Positions 17,197 to 27,315 of a stretch of 64,000 nt of DNA are shown piece by piece (positions within the stretch are counted from its first letter, which is position 1; every line of letters starts with the position of its first letter). Under the pieces are notes generated by a model. That model did no database searches, was not told the DNA's origin, and was given only the letters and a program-made list of their open reading frames with translations. The position numbers and the translations under genes are program-made. The DNA is from Leifsonia xyli subsp. cynodontis DSM 46306 (GTDB lineage: Bacteria > Actinomycetota > Actinomycetes > Actinomycetales > Microbacteriaceae): the NCBI RefSeq assembly GCF_000470775.1, contig NC_022438.1, positions 558,001 through 622,000 of the forward strand, in the 5' to 3' direction.

Positions 17197-17738
17197 CGGA
17201 CGGACTTCGTCCCCGCCGACGTGCGAACAGCGGGGGCGGAGCGGGGGACCCGTTCGCGGTCTTCGGCTCTGCCCCCCGCGTCTCGCGCGTGCTCGCCGTC
17301 TGCACCGGCAACGTCTGCCGGTCGCCCGTGATGGAGCGCCTCCTGGCGCAGAGGTCACGGGCGGCCGGACTGGACCTCGCGGTCGCCAGCACCGGAACCC
17401 GGGCGCTCGTCGGCCAGGACATGGAACCGGGGTCGCGTGAGATCCTCACCCGCCACGACGCCGACGCTGACGGATTCGTCAGCACGAGCATCAGGGCGGT
17501 CGATCTCGAATCCTACGACCTGATCCTGACCGCCTCCGAAGCCCACCGCCTGCGCGTCGTGGAGCGTGATCCCGTGCTCCTCGCCCGAACGCGCACCCTG
17601 CTCGGGTTCCTCGACCCCGTCGAAGACGAGATTGTCGACCCCTACCGCAAGTCCCCCGAAACCTACCGTGCGATGGAGCGGCAGATCGTCCCCGCGATCG
17701 AGGCCGTCGTCGCCTACCTCTTGCGACAAAGGCTATGA
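17193..17738 (+). CDS. Low-molecular-weight protein-tyrosine phosphatase
   Basis: 181 residues from the GTG at 17193, which overlaps the previous stop. The catalytic loop AVCTGNVCRSP (C-x5-R-S) lies near residue 33 and the general acid Asp sits in VDPYRKSPETY near the C-terminus, both standard for the family. Such enzymes dephosphorylate the tyrosine-rich tail of BY-kinases in polysaccharide clusters; here the partner would be the kinase at 23974-25553, which is broken. The N-terminus is about 30 residues longer than usual, so a start nearer the motif is possible. The next gene begins at the overlapping ATGA. Confidence 0.9.
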   Translation: MTDGLRPRRRANSGGGAGDPFAVFGSAPRVSRVLAVCTGNVCRSPVMERLLAQRSRAAGLDLAVASTGTRALVGQDMEPGSREILTRHDADADGFVSTSIRAVDLESYDLILTASEAHRLRVVERDPVLLARTRTLLGFLDPVEDEIVDPYRKSPETYRAMERQIVPAIEAVVAYLLRQRL

Positions 17739-19186
17739 CTCACCTCACCGAACGACTGCCCATCGACCTCCTGCCGTCGCGACGCACCCGAAGCGCCGCG
17801 GCCCGTATCCTGCGGCTCCTCCCGCTCATCGACACGCTGGCCGTCACCGTGTGCCTCGCGATCGCTCATCTGATGCGCTTCGGGTTCAACACCGGCGGCG
17901 TCTTCGCCGTCACCGGGCACGCGGTGGACTACACGGTTGTCACCGTGATGACCGCCGTGTTCTGGTCTGCGGCCCTCTACGTGTTCCGCCCGCGCGAGCC
18001 GCTGGCGTTCGGCCGCAGCGACGAGGACTACCGTTCGGTCATCCGCGCGACCGGGCTGGTGTTCACCGCCTTCGCCTTCCTCAGCCTGGTCTTTCAGGCA
18101 GAGCCGTCGCGGGTGTTCCTTCTCTATGCCTTCCCGGTGGGAACCATCGTGCTGCTCGCGACCCGGTGGGCCCTCCGCCGTCGTGTCCGCGGGCTGCGCA
18201 CGGAGGCCGAGTACCACAAGAACACCCTCGTCATCGGAACGGGTGTCGAGCTGAGCTGGATCACGGAGAGCCTGGGCGACTCCGACACGAGCGGGATGCG
18301 TCTCGTGGGCAGCGTCGTGACCGACGACGGCTCGACGGAGCCCGACGAGGAGTGGCTGGCCGACATCCGCAGCCGCGTCGAGCGCGAGGGGATCGCTGCC
18401 GTCATCGTCGGCTCGCTCCCGCCCGGCCGCACGGTCGGTCTCCGTCAGCTCTCGTGGGAGCTCGAGCAGTCCGGCGCGCAGGTGCTGCTGGCTCCGGACC
18501 TCGAAAGCGTCACCTCGTCCCGCATTAACGTGCTGAGCTTCGAGGGGACCTCGATGATCCTGGTCCAGCAGCCGCTGTACACCGGCGAGAAGTACGCCTA
18601 CAAGCGCATCCTGGATGTGCTGGGCTCCGGCATCGGCCTCCTGGTCGCCGCGCCGATCATCGCGATCGCCGCGATCGCGATCTGGCTGGAGGACGGCGCG
18701 AACCCGTTCTTCAAGCAGCAGCGAGTCGGAGTCGACGGCAAGCCCTTCACCATGCTCAAGCTCCGCTCGATGAAGGTCGGCGCCGACGCCGCGGTCGCGG
18801 CCCTCGCCGCGTCCAACGAGGCCGAAGGGCCGCTGTTCAAGATGCGCGAGGACCCGCGGATCACCCCGATCGGCGGTTTCCTCCGCCGTTACTCCATCGA
18901 CGAGCTGCCCCGGCTGTGGAACGTCTTCCGCGGCGACATGAGTCTGGTGGGACCGCGGCCGCCGCTCCCGCGCGAGACCGTGCAGTACGAGAGCTGGGCG
19001 CACCGCCGCCTGCTCGTCAAGCTCGGGCTGACCGGTCTCTGGCAGGTCAGCGGCCGCTCCGACCTCGGCTGGGAGGAGGGGCTGCTGATCGACCTCTCCT
19101 ATGTCGAGAACTGGTCGGTGATCGGGGACCTGGAGATCATCGCCAAGACGGTGCGCGCCGTGTTCGCCAAGCACGGTGCGTACTGA
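17735..19186 (+). CDS. Priming sugar transferase (polyprenyl glycosylphosphotransferase) for exopolysaccharide
   Basis: 483 residues, typical of the WbaP/WcaJ/CpsE family that puts the first sugar-1-phosphate on undecaprenyl phosphate at the inner membrane face. Four to five hydrophobic segments occupy the N-terminal third, then a Rossmann-like domain (ILVIGTGVELSW region near 165). The catalytic domain starts with YAYKRILDVLGSGIGLL near 286 and carries KLRSMKVGAD, the conserved RRYSIDELPRLWNVFRGDMSLVGPRPPL (given here in two parts over residues 385-410) and GLTGLWQVSGRSDL. It overlaps both neighbours by a few bases. Intact. Confidence 0.93.
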   Translation: MTHLTERLPIDLLPSRRTRSAAARILRLLPLIDTLAVTVCLAIAHLMRFGFNTGGVFAVTGHAVDYTVVTVMTAVFWSAALYVFRPREPLAFGRSDEDYRSVIRATGLVFTAFAFLSLVFQAEPSRVFLLYAFPVGTIVLLATRWALRRRVRGLRTEAEYHKNTLVIGTGVELSWITESLGDSDTSGMRLVGSVVTDDGSTEPDEEWLADIRSRVEREGIAAVIVGSLPPGRTVGLRQLSWELEQSGAQVLLAPDLESVTSSRINVLSFEGTSMILVQQPLYTGEKYAYKRILDVLGSGIGLLVAAPIIAIAAIAIWLEDGANPFFKQQRVGVDGKPFTMLKLRSMKVGADAAVAALAASNEAEGPLFKMREDPRITPIGGFLRRYSIDELPRLWNVFRGDMSLVGPRPPLPRETVQYESWAHRRLLVKLGLTGLWQVSGRSDLGWEEGLLIDLSYVENWSVIGDLEIIAKTVRAVFAKHGAY

Positions 19187-20216
19187 TGACCACCCAGCCG
19201 ATCCGCGTGCTGCACGCGCTCGATTCGATGGCCGGTGGCGGCGCTCAGCAGGTCGTGCTCGACCTCGTCGCGTGGTCGGCGTCCGCGGGGATCGCGACGG
19301 CCATCGTCGCGGCCGACGGGCCGCGCCGCGGCGACATCCCGGAAGGCGTGGAGTTCCTCCCGGCGGCGGACGGGTCGTTCCTCGCCTACACTCGCACGCT
19401 GTTCTCAGCATGCCGCCGGTTCCGCCCGACGGTCCTGCACGCGCACCAGCGCCGGGAAGCGCTCGCCTCGCTGCTGGTCGGACGAGCGCTCGGCATCCCG
19501 GTCGTGGAGCACGCGCACACCGTTCTCCCCGACACCCGGCTGAAGGGTCTCTCCTTCCGCACGCGCCGTATCTTCTCGGTCGGCCCGGCGGTGACGCGGA
19601 TGCTCACCTGTACGTTCCGGGTCTCCGCCGACCGCATCGACACGATCGGCAATCTGGTTCCGGGCGCGGCGCTCGCGCCCGCGGCGGATCGGAAGCCTGC
19701 ACCCGGCGCGGTCATCGGTATCGGGCGTCTGGAGGAGCAGAAGGACCCGCTTCGCTTCAGCGACATCGTGCGCTCCGGCGTGGGCCGCTTCGAGGGCGTC
19801 TGGTACGGTGACGGGCCGCTTCGCCCGGACGTGCTCGCTCACGCGGCGCGCACCGGTTCGCCCGTGCGGTTCGCCGGACGCAGCACCTCGATCATCGCTG
19901 AGATGGACCGGGCTGCCGCGCTGCTCCTGACCTCCCGCTGGGAGGGGACCCCCTCGTCGTCCTCGAGGCGTTCGCTCGCGGCCTGCTCGTCGTCGCCATC
20001 GACGCGCCCGGGGTGACCGAACTCGTCGAAGGGCGCGGTGTGCTGCTGCCGGCGGAGACCTCGCCCGAGGCCGCCGCGGACGCGGTGGCCGCCGCGCTGG
20101 CCGCCGACACCTCCGAACTCCGCACCGCCGCCCGGCGCTATGCGGACGAGCACGCGGACCCCGCCGCCGTGTTCGCCCCCGTCCTCGCCTCGTACCGCAG
20201 ACTCACATCCGCCTGA
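19186..20216 (+). pseudogene. GT4-type glycosyltransferase, frameshifted
   Basis: It begins at the ATG that overlaps the upstream stop (TGATG). The first frame reads VLHALDSMAGGGAQQVVLDL, the classic N-terminus of GT4 transferases, and continues through GIGRLEEQKDPLRFSD to LLTSRWEGTP. At about 19950 one base is missing in the run of Cs after ACC. The continuation is in the next frame: LVVLEAFARGLLVVAIDAPG, VTELVEGRGVLLPAETSPEA, ending ASYRRLTSA. The break removes the donor-sugar-binding E-x7-E region from the open frame. It probably extended the exopolysaccharide repeat unit. Confidence 0.87.
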
Positions 20217-20274
20217 GCCCGATCTCCCCGCTCGACCCGACCAACCCGACCCCGCTCGACTCCGAAGGACACCC

Positions 20275-22086
20275 GTGCTTTCGAAACACTCCCCCCTCCT
20301 TTTCCCTCCCGCGCCGCGCGGGCAGCCCCCTCCTCACCCGGTTCCGTCCCGATGTGGAAGGACTGCGTGCTGTCGCCATCTTGCTCGTCGTCGCCAATCA
20401 CGCCTGGGGCTGGCCGGCCGGCGGGTATGTCGGTGTGGATGTGTTCTTCGTCGTCTCGGGCTACCTGATCACCCGCGGCCTGATCCGCGACCGCATCCAG
20501 CACGGCTCCGTGCGGCTGGCGGCGTTCTACGTCAAGCGCGTCGCCCGCCTCGTGCCCGCTGCGGCGCTCGTCATCGCCGTGACATCCGCCCTGATCGCGC
20601 TCGTCTATTTCCCGCTGACGTCCGAGGTTCTCGCCACCCAGCCATTCTCCTCGCTGTTCGGCGTGCAGAACTGGAGCATGGTGCGCTCCGGAGCGGACTA
20701 TCTCAACCCCTCGGGCGCACCGAGCCCGTTCCAGCACTTCTGGTCCCTCTCGCTCGAAGAGCAGTTCTACGCGATCTGGCCGTGGACGCTCGCGGCGGTC
20801 TGGTTCCTGGCCGTCCGGGTCCGCCGGGGGAGCGCCGAGCGCTCTGTGCGCACGGCGACGTTCGGCGTCGTCATCGTCATGATCGCGCTTTCCCTCGCCG
20901 CATCCGTCCTGATCACCGCTGTCAACCCCGGGGCGGCGTACTTCCTGCCGGTCACGCGGTTCTGGGAGCTCGGCGTGGGGGCGGCGATCGCCGCGGCCGG
21001 CCTCGGGCTGCGCGGCGTCGGCGTCCCGGCCGTCGCGATGCGCTGGGCGGGTCTTGCGATGATCGCGCTCAGCGCCGTCCTCTACACGCCGGCGACCCCG
21101 TTCCCCGGCATCGCCGCGCTGCTGCCCGTCGCCGGGACCGCCCTGGTCGTCCTCGCCGCCGAGCGCGCTGACGAGCCGTCGCCGCGAGTTCAGCGACGCC
21201 GCAGATCTCGTCGGACGCCGAACTGCAGGCCGCTCTGCGCACCACCGTCGAAGCCTCCGGCTGGTCCGCCTTCTCCGATCAGCTGAATGCGGGTTCCGTC
21301 GCGGGCGCGCCACAGCTCGACTGCCTGCGCGACCCGGTCACCGGCTCCTCCGACTCCTCGGCCGCCCTGGTACCCTGCACCGATGGTCCCGCCGACGGCC
21401 CTCTCGCGATCGTCATCGGGGACTCGATCGCCATGAGCTGGACGCCCGCGGTCGAACGAGCCCTCCCCGACGGCTGGAGAGTCGCGGCGCTCGGCGTCAG
21501 CAGCTGCCCGTTCGCGCTCGTCTCGGTGGACGAGAAGCACGGGCGCTCCGCTTTCCCGACCGCGTGCGAGGAAGCCAGGAACCGCGATATCGACGCCGCG
21601 CTCGGCGCGCAGCCGGAGCTGGTCGTCGTGGCGAGCGCAGAAGGCTCCTTCACCCGCCTCACCAGCGGTGCGACGGGGCAGAGCGCCGTCGCCGAGTGGC
21701 AGGCCGGCCTTGAGAAGGCTCTGGATCGGTTCCGTGAGGCGGAGGTCCCCGTCGTCGTTCTCGGCAATCCGCCGGAGACGACCGCCGCGGCCGACTGCGC
21801 TGTCCGGTCCGGGCGACCCGCCGACTGCGTCCGGCCGCCGTCCAGCGCCTACGAGTTCAAGGCGCGAGCCGAGAAAGCCGCGGTGGAGAGCGCGCGGGAC
21901 ACCGGTATGACGGTCGACTACATCGACCCAACCGGCTGGTTCTGCGTCCCCGGTCTCGGCTGCCCGCCCGGCGTCGACGGGGTTCTCGCCAAGCTCGACC
22001 ACGGGCACCTGACGGAGACCTACTCGGCCATGCTCGGCCCGTTGCTGCGGGCGGAGCTGTCCGTGGCGGTGACCGGCCGTGGGTAG
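20275..22086 (+). pseudogene. Acyltransferase-3/SGNH surface-polysaccharide O-acyltransferase, frameshift and internal deletion
   Basis: The likely start is the GTG at 20275 after GAAGGA. Within about 60 bases the frame changes to one reading LTRFRPDVEGLRAVAILLVV, YVGVDVFFVVSGYLI and WSLSLEEQFYAIWP, all signatures of OafA-like acyltransferases. After ALVVLAAERADEPSP (about 21180) the last membrane helices of the acyltransferase domain, normally with a YSLYLWHWP-type motif, are missing. The sequence resumes in another frame at SSDAELQAALRTTVEASGWS and then a C-terminal SGNH domain with IVIGDSIAMSW and HLTETYSAML. A deletion with frame change is the simplest reading. The last bases overlap the next gene. 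Confidence 0.83.
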
Positions 22087-23380
22087 CTCGGCCCTCGCGG
22101 CCGCGCTCGCCGCCGCAGCCGTCGGTATCCTCCTGGTCCTGCTGGTCCCGGCGCGTCTGGCCCGTGCCACTGCCCTGTCTCTCGCGCTGGTGGTCGCGGT
22201 CGTCGGCGCGACCCTGACCGCGGGCTCGAACGTCTCGATGGCCTCGATGGCCTTCGGGTCCGTCCTCCTCGGCATCTCCATCGTCCGGGTGCGCTCGTCG
22301 TCCTCGGGGGAGAGACTGCTCCAGGGGGTCCTGTGTGCCTGGTGGGTCCTCGCGATGCTGAGCACGCTGATCATGCACGGTCGCAGTGTGGCCGGGATGC
22401 TGGTCTTCGGGACGTTCGCGCTGCTCGTGAGCCACGTCGCGCTGCATCTGGATCGCGCATCGGTGCGGTTCTTCGTGCGCGTCGCGCTCGCGGTCATGGT
22501 CGTCGAGGTCGCGCTGGCCGCCCTCGAGTTCGGCGTCGGGATGCAGCCGCTGTGGGGCTACCTGGGAGACGCACGCGCGAACCCGCTCATCGAGGGCTTC
22601 GATCGCGCACAGGGCACCTTCGGCCACCCGATCGTCTTCGGCTGGTTCCTGGCCGTGTGCGCGACCCTCGTCTGGGTCGACGCCGGGCGGCTCAGCCGCC
22701 GGTTGTGCTTGACGTTCCTGGTCGTCGTTGCCGCCGGCCTGGTGCTGAGCGGCACCCGGAGCGCGATGGTCTCCTTCGCCGTGGGCGTCATCCTGCACCT
22801 GGTGATGCGCCCCGGGCTGGCGACGTGGATGCGCAACCTGCTGATCGCCGGGGGAGCCGTCTTCGTCGTTCTCGCGATCGGCGTCGGTTCCCGCATCAGC
22901 GAGCTGACCGCCGACCTCCTCGATTCCGGTTCGTGGACGCAGCGCATCGGCAACATGGCCCGCGTTCCCGACCTGCTCGCGCGACCGCCGATGGAGTCGC
23001 TGTTCGGGGTCGGCTGGGGCCGGGACGACCAGCTCTTCGTCGAGGGCGATCTGGTCAGCCCGTTCAACTTCCGCGTCGTCGACAACATGCTGGTCGAGGC
23101 GCTCGGCACGGTGGGGATCCTCGGCCTGCTCGTGCTGATCGTCATGGTCGTGATCGCGTTCGTTCGCGGCGATCGGGCCAGCCGTGCCGTCACGGCGACC
23201 ATCGCGGCGATGATGTTCTCCTTCGACACGATGGTGTGGCCGTTCACCGCCATCGCCCTGATGCTGTTCTTCTCGCTGCCGCGGCTGAACCGGAACGCAC
23301 CCCCGGAACGGCCGGAGGCGGTCAGCGGAACGGAGCAACCGGTGACACGGCGTGCGCTGAACGGACGACGGACCCGCTGA
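22079..23380 (+). CDS. O-antigen ligase/Wzy-like polysaccharide polymerase
   Basis: 433 residues with about ten to twelve hydrophobic segments. The GTG at 22079 overlaps the upstream pseudogene. The Wzy_C/O-antigen-ligase core is seen as AQGTFGHPIVFGWFLAVC near residue 180, LVLSGTRSAMVSFAVGV near 222, and the long outer loop around WTQRIGNMARVPDLLA and LFGVGWGRDDQLF, followed by VVDNMLVEALGTVGILGLL. Such proteins polymerise or transfer lipid-linked repeat units outside the membrane. It is intact although its neighbours for sugar addition, acylation and chain-length control are broken. Confidence 0.82.
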   Translation: MGSSALAAALAAAAVGILLVLLVPARLARATALSLALVVAVVGATLTAGSNVSMASMAFGSVLLGISIVRVRSSSSGERLLQGVLCAWWVLAMLSTLIMHGRSVAGMLVFGTFALLVSHVALHLDRASVRFFVRVALAVMVVEVALAALEFGVGMQPLWGYLGDARANPLIEGFDRAQGTFGHPIVFGWFLAVCATLVWVDAGRLSRRLCLTFLVVVAAGLVLSGTRSAMVSFAVGVILHLVMRPGLATWMRNLLIAGGAVFVVLAIGVGSRISELTADLLDSGSWTQRIGNMARVPDLLARPPMESLFGVGWGRDDQLFVEGDLVSPFNFRVVDNMLVEALGTVGILGLLVLIVMVVIAFVRGDRASRAVTATIAAMMFSFDTMVWPFTAIALMLFFSLPRLNRNAPPERPEAVSGTEQPVTRRALNGRRTR

Positions 23381-23638
23381 GCTTCTGGACACCGCCGGGG
23401 AACCGCGCCGAGTCCGCTGAGGCTTTCGAGAACGGGCCGCAGCCGCCTGTCAGTGTCGCAACGCCGTGAGGACCCGGGACAGACTGGTCGTAAGAGAGGC
23501 CACGACCAGGACGCCGCTCGCTTTCGCGCCGACATCCCCGACCACTCGTTCCGAGCGCTGAGGCCACTCCGGCCCGGGGCTCTCCACCTATCCTGGCGAC
23601 GGAGAATCGACTCCGCCGTCAGCTGAGAGGGAACGCCG

Positions 23639-23848
23639 ATGTCCATTCGCCGAACCAACAGGACCGTGAACGATCTGCTCGTCGCCGATCTCGATACGCA
23701 CTCGAGTGCCGTTGTCGCGGAGTCGCGACACGAGGTCACCTGTCTCATAACAGCCGCTTTCGCCGCTATCGCATCGACGGTGGAGATGGCGGCCATCGAC
23801 ATCGCCGTCGACGCGGCGGCCGAAGCGGCGACCGCGCTCGCCCTCTGA
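23639..23848 (+). CDS. Small hypothetical protein, 69 residues
   Basis: A 69-codon frame with a plausible Shine-Dalgarno (GAGAGGGA) six bases before the ATG. The N-terminal half is polar (MSIRRTNRTVNDLLVADLDT) and the C-terminal half is Ala-rich and hydrophobic with acidic residues. I recognise no family. It lies in the gap between two convergent polysaccharide genes and has a single Cys. Upstream (23381-23638) I see only a short hairpin, CTGGTCGT at 23484 with ACGACCAG at 23502. It may be a real small gene or chance. Confidence 0.35.
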   Translation: MSIRRTNRTVNDLLVADLDTHSSAVVAESRHEVTCLITAAFAAIASTVEMAAIDIAVDAAAEAATALAL

Positions 23849-23973
23849 GCGCGGAGCGCCTGGAGCTGCGGGAAGCGCAATGCCGGGAAGCGCCGACAGT
23901 CGCTAACCGTCGTGCCGCACCGAGGCGCGGAATCCTCCTGACCGGTGGCGGAGCGTTCCGCTGAACCCGGTTC

Positions 23974-25553
23974 CTATCCGTGCCGGGCGGCCCGGCGGTC
24001 GCGGTTCGCGGGCTCGGCGGCAACCGGCTCCGGGATGCTGTCGGCTGTGCTGTGCCGGTCGGCTGCTTCCGGCTCGGCTGTCGTCGGCACGGGGGCAGTG
24101 GCCGGCATCGGGGCTGCCTCGGGCCCGGCCGTGAGGGACGCATCGTGGTAATAGCCGTACCCGTACTCGGCACCGTAGTAGCCGTAGTTGACGGCGTCGG
24201 CGCGGGACGCGGTTGAGGACGACGCCGGTGAGCTTCCCGGCGGCCTGGTCGAGGGTGCGGAGGGCCTTGCCGAGCTGGTCGATCTTCGTGCGCTTGGCGT
24301 TGACGACCAGCAGCACACCATCGACCGATTTGGAGAGCACGGCGGCGTCGGTCACCGGGAGCAGCGGTGGGGCGTCCACGATGACCACGGCGAGTTCGGA
24401 GAGGGCGCCGAGGAGTTCGCGCATCGTCCGAGAGCCGAGCAGCTCGCTCGGGTTCGGCGGTGTGCGACCCGCGGTGAGGACACGGATGTTGGGGGAGAAG
24501 CCCGGGTCTTGCAGCACTTCGCGCAGAGAGACCCGGCCGGCGAGGACATCCGAGAGCCCGGTGCCGTTGGGGATGCCGAAAAGTCTTTCCCTGCGAGGGG
24601 TGGCGCATGTCGGCGTCGACGACGACGACCGGCTGGCCGCCGCGGGCGATCGTCACCGCCAGGTTGGCCGAGAGGGTCGACTTGCCCTCGGAGGGCATGG
24701 AGGAGGTGACGAGCAGGATGCGCGGGGGGTTGTCCACATCCACGTACGAGAGGTTTGTGCGGAGTTCGCGCAGAGCCTCCATCGCGCTCACGGAGTCGGA
24801 GGTGTTTTTCCCGCTCGTGCCGATGATGTGCGAGTTCTCGGCCAGCTCGTCCGTGATGGGGACGGTGCCGATGACCGAGACGCCGAAAGTGTTCTCGACC
24901 ATCTCGGCTGACCGGACGCTGCGGTCCAGCTGGTTCCGGATCAGCGCGTAGAGGGCGGAGAGGAAGAGCCCGACGATGAAGGCGATGCTGAGGGTGATCG
25001 GGACGTTCGGCGACGAGGGCAGCGAAGGAAGCGGGGCGCTGGCCGTCGGGGTGAACTGGGTCGCTGCGCCGGAGGCGTCGTCGGCGCCCTGCAGCTGGGC
25101 GATGCGGGTGACGAGCGCCTTGATCCACGCGTTGGCGATCTGCTGGGCTTCCTGTGGGGTGCGCGCTGTGGCGGTGACGCTGATGATCGCCGTGTCCTGC
25201 GGCTGGGTGGCCCGGACCTGGCCCGTGAGGGCGCCGGGGCTGGTCTCGATCCCCAGATCGTCGATGACGAGCTTCGCGACTTCCAGTGAGGTCGCCTGCT
25301 GAACGTAGGTCTGAGCCCGTGATTTGGCGAGGCTGTCCCCGGCGTACTGCAGGCCCAGATCGTCGCCCGTCGTCGCCTGCATCATCCCGGACGCGGTGGA
25401 GCTGTACACCCGCGTCTGGGCGATTGTCCACACGGCTGCGGCAGAGACGCTGACCAGGATCAGGACGAGCATCCCCGCCCAGTACGTGCGGAGAATACGC
25501 AGGTACTCGCGGAGATTCGTCGTACGGACTTGATCGGACTCGCGGTGCTGCAT
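23974..25553 (-). pseudogene. BY-kinase (Wzc/CapAB-like polysaccharide tyrosine kinase), two frameshifts
   Basis: The ATG at 25553 follows GAGGAG. Residues 1-250 form a Wzz-type chain-length domain (TNLREYLRILRTYWAGMLV, two membrane segments). Kinase motifs follow: Walker A in SSMPSEGKSTLSANLA and Walker A' in VVVVDADMRHPS. At 24579-24582 an extra T shifts the frame; the homologous frame continues FGIPNGTGLSDVLAGRV, NIRVLTAGRTPPNPSELL and Walker B VVIVDAPPLLP. A second indel near 24205 precedes the tyrosine cluster NYGYYGAEYGYGYYHD, the autophosphorylation tail. The original stop is at 23974. It would have worked with the phosphatase at 17193 to control polymer length and export. Confidence 0.88.
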
Positions 25554-25642
25554 CGGATCGGGACTCCTCAGGGCGGAAGTGTCTGTGTTCGACAGGAGGT
25601 TCTTCGTGTATGAAATATCTAACTATAACATATTACAAGAGT

Positions 25643-25660
25643 GCCCCTCTTCAGAGGGGC
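25643..25660 (-). terminator. Hairpin after the GH20 gene
   Basis: GCCCCTCT and AGAGGGGC form a perfect 8-base stem, 24 bases past the hexosaminidase stop on the minus strand. The following bases on that strand are AT-rich (ACTCTTGTAATATG). This fits a terminator, and the AT-rich tract to 25610 may hold the BY-kinase promoter. Confidence 0.6.
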
Positions 25661-25683
25661 CTCCGTCCCGAAGAAACAGCGAA

Positions 25684-27186
25684 TCAGACGGTGGCTCTCT
25701 CCGGCCATGGGACCCCGGCCACGCTCCGGTACTGGGTGCCGTGGGCGTCCCAGTGCTCCGCGAGCCGGCCCAGGCGTGCGGCGAAATCCTCGAAGTCGCG
25801 CGCGGAGTCCGTGCCGGAGGGCGTGGCCGACCAGCCGATCTCGGCGACGGCCGCCATCCGGGGGAACACCATCTCTTCGGCGTCCTCGATGGTCGGGACG
25901 GTCTCGGTCCAGAGCGGACCCTCCACGCCCAGGATGTGCGATTCGTCCAGACCGGGCACGATGCGCGCCGGCTCCCACCCGTAAGCGCTGGCGAGATCGG
26001 TCGGCCCGTCGGCCCAGTCCTGGCCGATCGCGTCGCCCTTTTCGTAGACCATGTCGAGGTAGGCCACGTCGGCGGGCGACATGATGACCGAGCCGCCCTG
26101 CCGCACGAAAGAGAGGGTCTCCTCGCCGGTCTTGTCGCGGGGAGTGCGGAACGACCAGTATTGCCCGATGGTGCCCTGCGGCAGCCGGTCGCTCCGGCCC
26201 ATCTCGTGCCAGCCCACCGGGGTCTTGCCGGTCTCGGCCACGAGGCCGGCGGCGCGCTCGATGAAGGCGCGGAAGTCTTCGGCGGGGGTGCTCAGGCACT
26301 CGTCGCCGCCGATGTGGAAGTACGGGCCCGGCGTCAGCGCGGCGACCTCGCGCACCACATCCCGCAGGAATCGGTCGGTCGTGGCGTCGCCGGTCATCAG
26401 ACTGCTGAAGCCGACCTTCCTCCCCGTGTACAGCTCTTTGGCGACGCCGTCCGGGTTCAGCTCCGGATAGGACGCCAGTGCCGCGTTCGTGTGGCCGGGC
26501 ACATCGATCTCGGGCACGATCGTGATGTGACGCTCGGCTGCGTAGTCGACCAGCGCCCGGTACTCGTCCTGGGTGTAGTACCCGCCGGGGCTGCCGTCGC
26601 TGCCCGTGGAGCCGCCGATCCGGGTCAGCTCCGGCCAGGACTCGATCTCGATGCGCCAGCCCTGGTCGTCGGTCAGGTGCAGGTGGAGGTGGTTGATCTT
26701 CAGCAGCACGATCGCGTCGATGAAACGGCGGATGTCGGCGGGCGGGAAGAAATGCCGTGCGACATCCAGCATCGCGCCCCGGTAGGCGAAGCGCGGGTAG
26801 TCCTGGATGCGGACCGCCTCGATCGTGAGCGGGTCGTCCGCGCCGGCCGTCGGCACCAGCTGGCGGAGCGTCTGCGCGCCCCAGAACGCCCCGGTCGCGG
26901 TGGCCGCGCCGATGCGCACGCCCTCTGCCGAAACCTCCAGGGTGTACACTTCCTCGCCCTGCCCCTCCGGACCCTCGTGCTCCGCGATGACGATCGCGAT
27001 GTCCCCGAACGCGGGCGGCTCGTGTACCACCTCGAGCTCGCGGCGGCCGTCGCTCACCAGCCCGTCGCGCAGGTGCCGGGCCACGGCGTCCGCGCCCGGA
27101 CCGGCGACGCTGATGCGCGCGCTGTCCCCGAGGACGAACGGGGCCTCACTGCTTTTCTCGGACCGGACGGGGAGGGGGACGACCAC
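25684..27186 (-). CDS. Beta-N-acetylhexosaminidase, glycoside hydrolase family 20
   Basis: 500 residues from a GTG at 27186 with the Shine-Dalgarno GAGGAG. The N-terminal GH20b-like domain (residues 1-125) leads to the catalytic TIM barrel beginning [19 protein letters not shown]. Active-site signatures are [18 protein letters not shown] near 170, [19 protein letters not shown] near 228, and the catalytic Asp-Glu pair in FHIGGDEC near 305; the substrate Trp is in WSF near 355. It releases GlcNAc or GalNAc from oligosaccharides, feeding the amino-sugar operon at 1.5-7.2 kb. No signal peptide is visible, so it may act on imported chitooligosaccharides or similar. A minus-strand promoter lies at 27254-27282. 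Intact. Confidence 0.92.
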   Translation of the reverse strand: MVVPLPVRSEKSSEAPFVLGDSARISVAGPGADAVARHLRDGLVSDGRRELEVVHEPPAFGDIAIVIAEHEGPEGQGEEVYTLEVSAEGVRIGAATATGAFWGAQTLRQLVPTAGADDPLTIEAVRIQDYPRFAYRGAMLDVARHFFPPADIRRFIDAIVLLKINHLHLHLTDDQGWRIEIESWPELTRIGGSTGSDGSPGGYYTQDEYRALVDYAAERHITIVPEIDVPGHTNAALASYPELNPDGVAKELYTGRKVGFSSLMTGDATTDRFLRDVVREVAALTPGPYFHIGGDECLSTPAEDFRAFIERAAGLVAETGKTPVGWHEMGRSDRLPQGTIGQYWSFRTPRDKTGEETLSFVRQGGSVIMSPADVAYLDMVYEKGDAIGQDWADGPTDLASAYGWEPARIVPGLDESHILGVEGPLWTETVPTIEDAEEMVFPRMAAVAEIGWSATPSGTDSARDFEDFAARLGRLAEHWDAHGTQYRSVAGVPWPERATV

Positions 27187-27253
27187 AGCTGCTCCTCATA
27201 CAAGTGTTTTTCGGGGGAGGCCGACGCTGCCCGCCCGCTGGTCGGCCACTGCG

Positions 27254-27282
27254 AGTATTGCAGGAGCCCTCACTCTGAGCAA
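27254..27282 (-). promoter_or_regulatory. Promoter candidate for the hexosaminidase gene
   Basis: On the minus strand, TTGCTC (27282-27277) and AATACT (27259-27254) are separated by 17 bases. They lie about 70 bases upstream of the GTG start. Spacing and sequence are close to a housekeeping sigma promoter. Confidence 0.45.
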
Positions 27283-27315
27283 GGTTTCGGCCGGCGCTGC
27301 CTTTGCTATGCTGGC

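Noticed and set aside
20038..21171. A 377-codon ORF over the acyltransferase start
   Set aside because: Arg/Pro-rich shadow; the acyltransferase motifs lie in another frame.
23484..23509. CTGGTCGT/ACGACCAG hairpin as a terminator after the polymerase gene
   Set aside because: It is about 100 bases past the stop, only 8 bases long and has no T-run; kept only as a remark.
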